NCBI GenBank assembly: GCA_023333565.1
Contig: JAJKFH010000374.1
Coordinates: forward strand, 1,922,001-1,986,000
Source of the DNA: Puffinus mauretanicus
Lineage: Eukaryota; Chordata; Aves; Procellariiformes; Procellariidae
Length of the DNA stretch: 64,000 nucleotides
Direction: 5' to 3'
Shown here: one piece after another, positions 49,261 through 60,800 of the stretch
Layout of the letters: each line of letters starts with the position of its first letter
Numbering within the stretch: the first letter of the stretch is position 1
Translations under genes and position numbers: made by a program
The notes under the pieces: model-generated
What the model saw: only the letters and a program-made list of their open reading frames with translations
The model's database searches: none
Told to the model about the DNA's origin: nothing

Positions 49261-49804
49261 AACTTCCCATCGATCCTGAATCAGGATACAGTTGCTGGTC
49301 GGTTAAGACTGAATGAGATGACTATAATTATCAGGATGATTACTGGAAAAGATTCATGTCTCTGATGTTATAAATAAGCAATAACTGAACAATGCACTGG
49401 AGAAAAAGCCAACTGAAAGTGTAACTACACTCTGTGCACACAGAGAATAACCTGGGAGAGAGAATCTTCTTCTCCCAGACAAGAAATGTACCACTGATAA
49501 GAGACCAGCTTCCAAACCTGGAAATTGCAGTTTGTTTGGACAGCAGAAGGTCAAATTTCCCTTATCAAACCTTCTTACCAGTGTGCTCTAATGAAAAGAA
49601 ACCATGAGGAAGGCTGAGTCCTCACCTGGCATGTCCTCCCCAGGTGAGGATACCCCGGGACACCCCAGGAGCTGGTGGGCTGGGATGATGCTCACCCTGC
49701 TTGCTCTGTATTGCTCCGGGGGAAATGGTTTCTGCTGCCTTTTGGCATAGCTGGGAAGGATGAGATGCATTGAGAAGCACACATGTGCTTCTGCATGGAG
49801 AAGG
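49261..49804. other. Non-coding unique sequence, no gene seen
   Basis: Short overlapping frames on both strands show no conserved motif. No repeat was recognised. Confidence 0.55.
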
Positions 49805-49990
49805 GCAGTACAGCCTGGTGGAACCAGCACTCTGCTGGGACTCAGGAGACTGCGGAGTCATTCCCAGCTCCACCTCATACTTACCTTTTGAAGTTTCGAC
49901 AGGTGACTTAATCCACCCTATCCTCCCATTTTCTGGGACTTGTGAGAGTAAAATGATCAACAATGACACTGAGGTATCCAAATCCTCCAG
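49805..49990 (+). mobile_element. Ancient MIR/CORE-SINE-like copy
   Basis: The order CAGCCTGGTGGAACCAGCAC, then CTGGGACTCAGGAGACTGCG, then TCATTCCCAGCTCCACCTCA, then CAGGTGACTTAATCC and a later TGAGAGTAAAATG follows the MIR core (AGTGGTTAGAGCAC..GGACTCAGGAGACCTGGGTT..CCCAGCTCTGCCAC..AAGTCACTTAACC..TGTAAAATG). It includes part of the tRNA-derived head, so it is a fairly long copy. It is old and diverged. Confidence 0.7.
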
Positions 49991-52900
49991 GTCAGGGGCT
50001 GCACAAATACTGGTGTCAAGAGCAGCTCCCCACAGAGCAGGTATTAGAGCAAGTTAAAGCTGTCCACAGGAAGCTGAATTGAGATCTTCTCTTCAACCAT
50101 TAGGGTGTAATAGCTTGTATAAAAGAGAATAGCCATTCTTCCATCCCAAATCTTTTATTTATGAAAAGGAAATAAATCACGCAGTGCATTTCCACACCAG
50201 GAAAAGCTATTTAACCAAGCGAGCATGCGTGAGCCATGGCAAATCCACAAATAGTTCTGAGTTAATCTCTTCCTTCTCCCTCTCATCCCATTTTTGCAAA
50301 AGATTGGGCTCATACCGTATCTACTGTATTTAAAATGAAGAAAGAGATTGACTGTCAGTTACTGAATTAGGCACTGTACTGAGATATGTGTATAACTAAC
50401 TCAGCCCTCAGCCTCAGTGACTTAACTAGCCACCCCTCATTAACCTTGATGAGTGCTGCAGATCCCAGCACAGCCCAGCATGTGTCCTGCATCCCCAGCT
50501 ATACATGCACTGCGTGTCTCCGGTGGAGCTTTGCCAGTATTTCCCAGACACCGGGAGACAAGAAGATGCTCGGTGGTCCATCACGGCTCGGCAGAGCACT
50601 GCAGCCTGCACGTTTAAGTGTTTTTCTGAACTGAGGCCAGTGGAACTACCTCATCTTTCCTAAGGATGTAACCTAGCCCTCTCCTAACATTTCTTCTTTC
50701 TCTTTTCATCTATCTTTCTGACTCCTTCAGTATTTTATTAAGAGAACCGGGGAGGTCTGCTGAATTCCTCTGCCTCCTGGGATGTATCTAACAGGAACGT
50801 GTTGTTCCTATCTTGGACAAGAAAAATGGGCAAATGCATACACAGACATCACAGTAACATCATCTTCTATTGATCTCTACTGATCTAGGCACATTGTGGA
50901 TGTGCTTTGTTGATTTAAAGAGTTGTTTTCAGTGGATACTTGTCAGGTTCCTTCCCTCCCTCATTTTCATCTCCTTATGAGAGAGACAGTTTTGTGTGAA
51001 AACACAGAGGTGCTCTCCTTTTCCTCAACAGAACAAAAATAAAGAAGAGAAAAAAGAGAGAGAGAGAGAGAAACTCTCCAACCCCTATGCAGCATTTTTG
51101 TTTTTCACCCCAAAAGCAATATGAAATTGCACTGAGCAGGTATGGTAATAATCAGCACTGACTGGAGTAATGATGTGTCTCCTGCACTGAAGCTCCTGAC
51201 AGCAAAATCATGACCTGCTCCCCACAGGTATCAAAGTCACTAATTACCCATCATGCACTCAGGACTGGCATTCATTAGAGGAACTGACACTGTGTTATTC
51301 AGTCGCGGGGAGTCTCTTTCAAGTCCATGCACTTTTCCCTTTGATAGAAAGAGACTGCATCAGCACAGGCGCCACGTTTGCCTTCTGTAATCGGGCGCCA
51401 TGCTGCACCTCGCTGGCTGCTGTGCTGCGTGGCGCGTGGGACTCGAAGCTGAGGATGCGGCAGGAACAGCTGCAGGATCGGCTCTTGGTCGTGCTTGGAA
51501 AACGTTGAGCAACAGAGCATGGACGAGCACATTTCTAAGCTCTGCTGCTGCTACTGCCCGCCCAGTTAAGCAAAGCCAAAGGGTCCAAATCTCTTCTCAG
51601 CAATGTCCCAAGTGCTGCCATCTGGATCCAGCCCATAGGCTAATGAGACGACAGGTAGGGTCCACGTTACTAAATTCACATCCAAAGGTCCTTGATGTCT
51701 GCACAGACCAGATTTGCCTGGAGCCCTGTTTCAGACCCATCTGTGATGGTTTTTATACTTCTGCCTCGTATCCATTTCCCCATTACAGCCTTTCTCCTTA
51801 TCTTCCAGATTTTTTTTCTAGGTTGCTATTTGCTTTTACCCTGTGTCTTTGAAACTGAAAATGGTAGTTAACAATTAAGAATAATTATTTTATCGGCATA
51901 TTATCTCTACAGTGGTACTCACCGGAAGAAAATAATAAGGAGTCAGCACTGGTAATGTTAAACAATTTATAGGTTACCTAGTTCAGAGAGACACTAGAGC
52001 CCTTCTTTACACTGAAATATCCAGCACTGATCACTGTTACAGCCAGAGTATCTTGCTTGGGTGAACCATTAGTGTATTGTAGCATAGAAATCCCTATAGT
52101 GGCTATAAAACATATTTATATATCTATAAAACCAGGATGCTTTGGTCTACTGAAAGCACTTAGATACTTTGATAAAGAACAACATATAGAAGCTGGATGT
52201 ATGGTGAAAAGAAAGAAGACATGCTTATGTTTTGAGATGGGTGTTTATTTTCAGCTGTCTGCGAGGAAAGCCCGTCAGTTCGATGATTATCTGAATGTAT
52301 GTGGAACATTTGTAAAAAGCTGAGAGAATTCCATTATGTATAAGCTGCTTAAAAAAGTGGCTCACTTAAGATTATTACATTGCTGCTTTGGTTTATTTTT
52401 GTTTAATTCAAACTCTGCAGTGGGTGAGACTCAATTTCAGTTTAAACAATCACTTCAGTGCCTTATCTTTCTCATCATCTTCTGTACCTACAAAATTTTC
52501 AGTGTGGGATTCGGATAAATAAATATATTATTACACACACACTCCCTCATCATTTTCTCCATAATATTCTGTTTTCTGTGAATAAAGAAAATGTCTTTCA
52601 GGGTGTTTTTTTCCTTCTCCTTTTAAGTGAATGTTTTCCAAAGGGCCTGTCTGTCCAGAACAGATTAACTCTCTTGCCTTAGAAAGAGGCCAAAGCATAA
52701 TTTTTACTGTCAGAAGCTCAGTTTTGAATACACAGAAGTTTCAGTTCAGAAATCTATCTAAGAATATACTTATAAAAAGGCTTCTCTAACCTGCTCCATC
52801 TGAAGAAAGAATTAAAATATTTACCATTGACCCAAGAAGGTGCTTCAAACGAACAGCCCTACTGATGAATAAGATAATGTGGACTGTGATTCTGCCCCAC

Positions 52901-54780
52901 GCTCTTGCCCATAAGAAAATGCATATTTGACAGCTTTTGAATTAGCTGTGCCTCAGTCTGAGTCCCCAGTGAAAAGGCTGCATGATGTTTCCGGACGTAC
53001 CGAATGCAAACTCTGGGCATCCAAAGGAAATACTGCAGCAACATCCTCTTTGGAAAAACCTTTCCACCAGAAGAGTCAGTTAAACCCTTTCACCTAAAAG
53101 GACTCCCAACCACATAACACCAAATCAATAGTAATCAAAGAAGTGAACAAAGAAAAAAGCTTTCAGAATGAATATTCTTTTAAAAGTACTGAAAATAGAG
53201 CATTAAAAGACATGAAAAAAACCCCAGTCTTCCCCTCAGGAGAGCCTTCATGGAGGAACCTACTTCTGGGAATATGTTCCTTTCATCGTTCTATTTTCAT
53301 ATTCATATTCTTAAGATTTCCTAAGTCCATGTTAGAAGAAAGTGATATTTTCTGCAGATCTCTTTCAAACAGCAGCTCCCCTATCAGTCCTGTGAACTCA
53401 CCCTTTCCACTTAGGGCAAAGCGGGCGCCTGGTAATTAAAATTCAGCCCAAGCCACCCAGATTCAGGTCCTTTGCAATGTCATGGCAAAAGTTTGCAGCC
53501 ACTGCGGTGTGTATCTTTCCTCTCTTCGTGATACTTCTTTCCATTTGGGGGTGGCAAATGGCTGGCGTCTGTGAAACAACACAAAATTGTTCTCTCAGGC
53601 TTGTTCTTCACTTCCCAAATTAAAGGGGAAGTGCGAAAGTTTAATTGTGCTTCCCTCTGCGTCCCTCCTTGCAGAGCGGTGGATTGGGGTAAATTGTGAA
53701 TGCACTTTAATTCTGCCTCTTATAAGCTTATCACAAGTCTAGTAGCTCATTACGCCCTCTGTTTTCTCTCCTGAGATGCTATAGAAATACAACAGTGTAA
53801 CTAACACTTCTCCTCATTTAGAACCGCAGGTGGTGGGAGTACGTGTGATTTCATTGTCTTTACTTGGTAATTACAGGTCTGTTCCTATTCCCACTGTCTC
53901 AGCAGGGTGCTTGTATAGTACACGTAGTTAAGTCCTTTCAGGTGCTTGCAAGGTGGATTAACACGGAATATTGTATCATTGCAGAACGGTAGCCACTCTG
54001 GCGTGCCTGTGACCGCTGCGTGTAGAAGGGATGCTGGCACACAGGCCGGTCTAACTGCTTGTATTGACACAACGGCAGTGTAAAACCTGGCTCAGCCAAA
54101 AGTCATCCCAGGAGGGTGAGGATAGCTGGGATTCGGGTGGTCCGCCTTGCAGAGCATGTCTCCACATCCATGAACACAGAGCATCTGCAGAGGGAGCAAA
54201 ACGCACTGAGCCCCAGCTATTGCCGACCCACCAGCATGCACACATCAATTCATTGCGCTAACCTTCACGCGTGCTGTATCTTTGTTCCTTTCCCCAGCTA
54301 AAGATGTCTGAGAGTGTGAGACGTGATGAACTACAGGGCAATGGCAGCAAGACTGATGCAGCCTGTGATTTAATGCACGTGGCAGGTCCATTTAAAAATG
54401 TAAATATTATTATCCTTTGATTTCAGCTTCTGATTCCTCCAGACGTTTGTGGTTGATAAGCCAGGCTCCCTTCAGGTTCTGCCACCTTTCATCAGTGCAT
54501 ATACGTTTATCAGACAGAAATCAATGTGTAGTAGGAAGGCACATTGCATATACATCCAATGAATGTGCCTGTATGTTAACTGTATGTTAATATACCACAT
54601 TCATGTTATACTTTGAAAAATACAGTAGCCGGAGCCAACACTGCTGACAGAGCAGATCCTTTCTGAACTTCTCTTTGAATTCCCTTTTTCTCTTTGAATC
54701 GGGATATTTGCACGAAGGCTGGAAGCCCTATCTTTCTCCTATTAAAGCACTGCTGATCTTTGCCTTTCCTCCACTGGAAT
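49991..54780. other. Non-coding unique sequence, no gene seen
   Basis: About 4.8 kb with no recognised gene. A (GA)8 run lies at 51,056-51,071. The frame at 51,400-51,852 has no recognisable domain. AT-rich sequence occurs around 51.9-52.8 kb. Confidence 0.55.
51056..51071. repeat. (GA)8 microsatellite
   Basis: About eight GA units form part of a longer purine-rich stretch that starts near 51,030. Confidence 0.85.
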
Positions 54781-54794
54781 AGGCTTGTGAGTTC

Positions 54795-54925
54795 AAGGGC
54801 TGAATTCAGCAGGGTTTATAAGCGTATGCTTAAACTGATAGGATTAAATCTTGGGTAAGGCAATGAAGTTTGGAGCATGTGTTTATCCTTAAGCACAGGC
54901 TTAGATGCTCTGCTAAGGTCTGCAG
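54795..54925. mobile_element. Palindromic ancient amniote repeat
   Basis: The arms at 54,808-54,838 and 54,884-54,914 are imperfect inverted repeats: AGCAGGG..TAAGCGTATGCTTAA against the reverse complement of TTAAGCACAGGCTTAGATGC and the following TCTGCT. The GGGCTGAATTCAGCAGGG start and TGCTTAA centre match an old palindromic repeat widespread in turtles, crocodiles and birds, as I recall its pattern. No transposase is present, as expected for a MITE-like element. The family name is unknown to me. Confidence 0.55.
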
Positions 54926-57171
54926 TGTGTTTGAAGCAACCCAAACCCCTTCCTCCCTGGAGTCCTCCTACTCCTACTGCTGTCTCTTGGTTAAATGAAG
55001 CCAAAGGTTGCCTGTGCAGCACACGGAGGAATGTCAGGCTGCAGAGGCGTAGACGCCCTGATGTCTCCAAGGCATCTGCTGTAGGTGCACAAAGCTATTC
55101 TGAGGCATCTGGAAATGATGAGAACTTCGTTTTCAATTCTTGTATGGAAAGAGAGAGAAAACCCAGAGCTGTATAGGCTAAAATAGGATTCCCCAAAAGG
55201 ATATGCTTCCAACAAGATGCTCACAGGAAAGACTGACCATACAGGGTGCCAAGGGGCTGTCGTCTTTGTATTAGTACATTACATGTGACAGATGGTCAAA
55301 AGTCAGAATCCAAGGTGCAGATACCCCTATTCATTGGGAGCACTTAAAATTTGAACCTCTCCACATGCTTTGGACACCACTGGTGCCATACACCATTTAA
55401 TGTTCAGGAGCCACGTAAGAAAGAAATAACAGCGATGGTTTTTACCTGCCATTCCCTAAATGCCTAAAAAGCAATCAAAACCAGAGGTGATTCATGGAAA
55501 ATTGTCACATTAGCCATGGTGGAAGTTTATTTGTTTGTCTTTAGTAATAATTTACTCTCCTGTCTCTATAAATCCAATTGCCTCAATGATCTTTGGCATC
55601 AGTATGTATTAGCTCAGTAGTAGCTTCAATGGGGATCTCAAAAGCTTACTGTTGCCAAACAATGGCTTAAAATCCAGTGACAGTTGTCCTGCCTCTTTCC
55701 ATCTGAAAGATAACTAGCTAGAAAACTGCCTGGATGACAGTCTCACCACAACAGATCCCCAAGAGATCATGGACCATGAGACTAAACTCTTCCCGCTGGA
55801 TTTCTTGGCTCATGGCAGGGCACCTGCATGATGCTTACGAGAGCTGCAGTCAGCTAGAGCACTTCACTTGGCAGTGCTCACCAGTCCCTCCTCCCATTTA
55901 AAGGCAGCTGAATACCTGAAGATGCGTTTTGGCCCTCCACCTGCCTTCTGTTTGCAGTGCAAGAGCAAAATGAAAAGACCCATTTTTCTCCAGGGGAATG
56001 TAGGAAATGCTGTATATAATAGAAATCACGCTCCATAGTCCTTTCTCCATCAATAAATAGGTCCAGTGTGTCCCAGCCCACCTCACAGTCCCCTCCTTTT
56101 GATTTTTCATCTTTCTTCTATATTTTCTACATTTTTGCTGTATATTTGCTCATAAATATTATCTTTTAAGAAGGGAACACTTGAGGGATATTCACCTGAG
56201 GTCTGAAATGATATTTTTTTTGTATTATGAGTATCGGAGAAGGATGCACAAGGCATCAGCAAAATGTTGCACATGGATTATAGATTGCCGCTCAGCAGTT
56301 GGTGGGTTGGCTATTTCTTTTAATTGCTGATACTGTATTTTCAGACAGTGCTGATCTTATGACAAATTTTTTGCCTACTTTTTCTGCAATTAAGCAATTT
56401 AGCTGACAGTTTTAAAAGTTTTTTCAAAAAACAAATACTCCATTGTACAGATACACATATGCCTGTACATGTATCAATATGCTTATACAGACACATGCAC
56501 GCACACACAAGCTCGCACACGCACAAAGACATGCATGTATATCTTACAGCAGTTCTGACAAGGGAGATTTTTCTTCCACATAACTTTAAAGCTTTTCTTG
56601 TACTAACTGAATACCCCAGAATTTTGCTTTCGCAGACAGTTCTTGCTTGTGAAGAGGTATTTTCCAATATTTTCTTCTAGTTGAAAAGCCCAAATATCCA
56701 GTGAAAAGCTATTTCAGTGAAAACTTTATGTGTGTGCATCTGTGTGTGCACCATTTTCAACCTCGATGTGCATGTCCCAATTTCAGCTCCTGAACTCTGA
56801 ATAAACTGGGCTCACCTCCAAGTGTTACGGCTTCAAGGAATCTAGGTAATTGCACCATTACCCTTTTTATTTGTTTAATTTTTTTGCTTCAGCCTGTTCT
56901 GTTAGTTTATCATACATGTGGTCCAATTAAAGTTTCCTGCAGGACATTCATCCAGAATAAATAATGACATTGCTCAGAAGGGCTCTAGTTACTTTTATTT
57001 TTTTCCTTCCAACTGTGCTGAAAGGGAGGTTGCTGTCTAAAAAACCTGTGCCTGGGCGGAAGAGACAGTTTTATAATTGCATTTCCAGTCGTCTTTGTAT
57101 TCTTTTGTGTTATATGCTTGTACAAGGAGAAACTGGACAGGCCTGTTGGATAGCAGCCAGGCAGAATTGTC

Positions 57172-57186
57172 AGAGAGAGAGAGAGA
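57172..57186. repeat. (AG)7 microsatellite
   Basis: About seven AG units are visible, followed by a purine-rich segment with a G7 run. Confidence 0.8.
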
Positions 57187-57576
57187 CCAGACTGAAAATG
57201 AAATAGGAAGGGGGGGAGAGAAATAAAAAATATCAGGAGGATCTCTCAGAACAATGACTTAAGAAAGTGAAAGTGGAGGAGAAAATAGCAATTTTGTTTT
57301 GTGTCAACTTCTGAGGTTTGGAAATTGTCTTTTGCTTTCTATTTTGGGTTTTTTTTCCAGTTGTTACAGAGCAAACTCAAAGTATGGGGGACATGTGTTT
57401 CAGAAATGGAACTGGGACAATACATTTGTTTTCTGACTAAAACCCAAGTGCTGAGAAACCAGGGTGCATGCTGAAGAAGGAGATGGCCGGGGCTTGAAAG
57501 TTCAGGCTCTGGCCGTGTCAAGATCATGTTCCTACTCTGGGTGAGAGCAGCATTTCTTGGTTTGGGATTTCTATAA

Positions 57577-57595
57577 ATTCATTCATTCATTCATT
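57577..57595. repeat. (ATTC)n microsatellite
   Basis: Nearly five perfect ATTC units end in ATTAATC. Confidence 0.85.
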
Positions 57596-57797
57596 AATCA
57601 GTAAATACATATTCTATATTGCTGTGAACCAGGCAGAGACAGGATCAGCATACCCAAATCTAGAGACAGTACCTTGACCTTCATGCTGCTGTGTGAAGGG
57701 CTCTTCTGATTTTCCCTCTTCTTCTCATCTTTTCTAAGTCCCTGCAGGTTTCAATTTCCCAGGCTGACGTACTAGAAAGTCAGTAGCAAGCAGGTTA

Positions 57798-57872
57798 GCC
57801 CTGCTTTGAGCAGGGATGGGACTAGGCGACCTCCAGAGATCCCATCCAACCTGACTTTTTCTGTGATTCTGT
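57798..57872 (+). mobile_element. Short, 5'-truncated CR1 3' end
   Basis: The stretch with GAGCAGGGATGGGACTAGGC, then GACCTCCAGAGATCCCATCC, then AACCTGAC, then CTGTGATTCTGTT is the characteristic last 70-80 bases of an avian CR1, ending in a degenerate ATTCTGT tail. No upstream CR1 coding sequence is visible, so it is a severely 5'-truncated copy, the common fate of CR1. It differs in subfamily from the element at 41-43.6 kb and is more diverged. Confidence 0.85.
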
Positions 57873-60800
57873 TAAAGTCAATCACGAAAGCATCCATCTA
57901 CAAGCGCTAGCCAGCTGTACTCTTTGTTCCAGAAAGCCCACAAGTCATGGTCAGACAGCCTTCGCAACTGGTAAACAAAGGAAAGAAAGAATAAAAGGGA
58001 GGCAAAAAAAACCCTTTGAGCCTTGGGATGTGGTTATTTGTGCAGGGGCAGATTGAGAACAACTGAAATGAAAAGAGAAAAGTAAATGCAGGTCCGTGAG
58101 AAGCTGAATGGTGAGCACGTCTCTTCCACGCTTTCCTTGAAGGCACAGCGTGTAGATGTACTTTATTCATAATGACAATATGATGTGATTCATAGCAATT
58201 GCTTCTTCCCAGTAAATTATTCTAAGATGCATTGTTGTGCCACGTTGCAATGGCACAAATGAATGATGTTAAAATACTGAGCAGACAAAATGATAACACC
58301 TGTTACAGAGCCACTTATAAACCAGAGTGCACGGAGGCATTTGTACCTGTCTCTATCACACATTGTGAGTTACACATCTTAGGATGGTTTATGAAGGAGA
58401 AGGCAATTTCTGTTATTCTGTATTAAAACATTTCTCAGTGTTGCCTTAATTTACAGACATCCTCTCTCTGTTTACTTGACATCAGCTCCTGCTCTCTGGC
58501 AGATGGTATAGGAGAGAATTCACAACTGGCTCAGCACTCAAATTTCCTACCCAGGTCTGGGAGGAACAGAGTAACAATATCTCCATGTGTACATCGGTAT
58601 TTTTAATGCTGCCCCACGGTAGCACATAATTACCCAGACTGAAGAGGAACAGGGAGCTGTACCCCTTTCCAATGCACAGTGGGGCAACCGAGGCTACGAG
58701 CTGTCATGAGCGGTAAGGGCATTACCTCGTAAGGGCAACGACGTCCTGAATTTCCACTGATTCCCACAGGTGCTCAACAGCTATATGGGAGTCAGGCGGG
58801 TCAATGCCCTTGTGGGACTGCCTCTCAAAACCGAATCCAATGCTTCCTCCTGCCAGTGGAGGGGTGGCACTGGCTACGGCCATCCCTGAGGAGGGCACTG
58901 TGCCCTCACCAACATAGTCTTAAAAGACTGATGTCATTCACTGGAGAGCAGCCAAAACTCAGCCCACGACAGCCCGTGGCTTTCCTTGAGGGATCACCAG
59001 ATAACACTAGTTCCCAGCCCTCGGCTCCCAGGACCCAACCATCGAGCGAGAGCAGTGCTGTTGGGAGGTCCTCTCCTGCCACACCGTTTTCCCAGCAGTG
59101 GGTAGAGCACAGTGCTGTCACCACAGAGGAGCTCTGGAGGGTTAACCCCTTTCACTGCACTGTGAACATCTACCTTCAAAGGCAAAGCCAGGAGCATAGT
59201 CAGATTTTTTTTTTTTTTGGGGGGGTGGGGAGGTAGAACAGCTTTTCTCTGATTTCTAGGGAAACTGGTTTCATTGCCTGGCTGGACATCTCCTGTCAGA
59301 CATCTCTCATGGAAATGGAGCCCTATGCCAATCAGCTTTACTGGGGTTTCTGGGCCAGTTTCTAGTCTTGCAAGTGAGACATTAAGCTTAATTTCTCCTT
59401 TTCATTTTCCTCTCATCCTTGTTCTTTTTCCTTGATGCAGTGTGTTGGCTTTATTAAGATGCTACCTACAGGATTCTCTCCTAATGCTCACAAGTGCCTC
59501 TTCCATCCAGAGGCAGCTGGAGAAATTGCTCCTCTAAGCACCAGACACTTAATTAACAATGAGACGAACTCTCCAGTTTGCTTGCTTTCTCACTCATTCA
59601 TCCTCTTTCGCACTGTCTAGTGCAGCAAGAAAGCGTGTAGCAAGGTCTTGACCAAATACTTTGAACTGCAATCATCTTGGGATGCCCAAGGAAGCTAATT
59701 ACCAGCTTTCTTTCTCTCTCCCTTACCCCTTCTTCCCTCCGATGACAAGGGGATGAAGTGGATACTCAGCATATCTTCCCATAGACAGAAAGGCGCAGAT
59801 TTCCCTCTCTCTTTCCCTGCTAAGGAGTCCCCTGTGAGATATACTCCGTGCCCTCCGATGACAGCACTGACGTCTCTCCTCTTAACTAGTCTAGTCCCTC
59901 TGGGAAGCGCTGGGGAAGTAATTTGGCTCCCACCAAACTTTGAAGTTCAGGTTGTTGCAGGAGGGTTTGTCAGCACGGAGACAGACGGCAGGGCCCCGGG
60001 GTCAGGTACCTGGCTTTGCCATGGAAAAAGACCAGCCGAGAAGTTTTTAAAAGCCCAATATCGCTGTGCTCTGCCCCCGCGCTGTCCACTCGCCACAGCT
60101 GTGAGCTGCAGTGTCGGTATGGAGCCATGGCGTGTAGGGCAGACCAGCGCATCGCCCCGGGGGCACAGGAAATGCATATACCATCCTGGAAGACCACCAC
60201 TGCCTCTTTTATTGTGATAATTTCTGCTTTGAGACACAGACCTTACTCTTTATCATGAAACCTCACCCACTTTCCCAATTACCAGTGGGCAGTAAGGGGT
60301 TCCTCATTTTTCTGGAAGGTGAAGGGTAATTAGTTCCATAATGAAGCAGGCATTAGCTGTGAGAACTGCTGCCTGAGGGATTCCCGTCCTGTTCAGCAAC
60401 ATCCATCTCTGGTTTGATAGCCGTGGAGCAGGCGGGCGAGGTGTAATGCAGACCTGTCCAGGTAACAGCTCAAGGAGGTCCCCAGGGCAGGCAGACTGGG
60501 GGGCTGCCGGCAGTGAGCCCGTCCCCATGCACTCCTGCTGTGGCTGAGCAAGGGCTGCCTCCACACCAGCCCTCGAGAGGGGTTCTTGCCCCAGGCGGGA
60601 AGCAGTGAGGAGGGGATCTGAAGAGCAATGCTGAAGGAGGCTGTGAAAGGGGAAGAGGCAAAAGGCAGGAGAAAACAGGCTTTCAGTGAGAGCTGAGAAG
60701 ATCCAGTCTGGCCAGTACAAGGGTGATGAATAGCCCTGAAACTTTCTTATGGCTCTTTCTGCATCTCTCCCTAAATACCATACGACCATCAGCAGTAACA

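Larger units (their letters stand above)
54926..57797. other. Non-coding unique sequence, no gene seen
   Basis: No recognised gene. A CA/TG-rich, partly alternating stretch occurs at about 56,491-56,550. Simple repeats lie at 57,172-57,186 and 57,577-57,595. Several AT-rich segments occur around 56.1-56.4 kb. Confidence 0.55.

Noticed and set aside
59753..60217. 154-codon + strand frame with a hydrophobic segment near residues 38-55
   Set aside because: The signal-like segment is internal and weak, and nothing after it resembles a known secreted protein.
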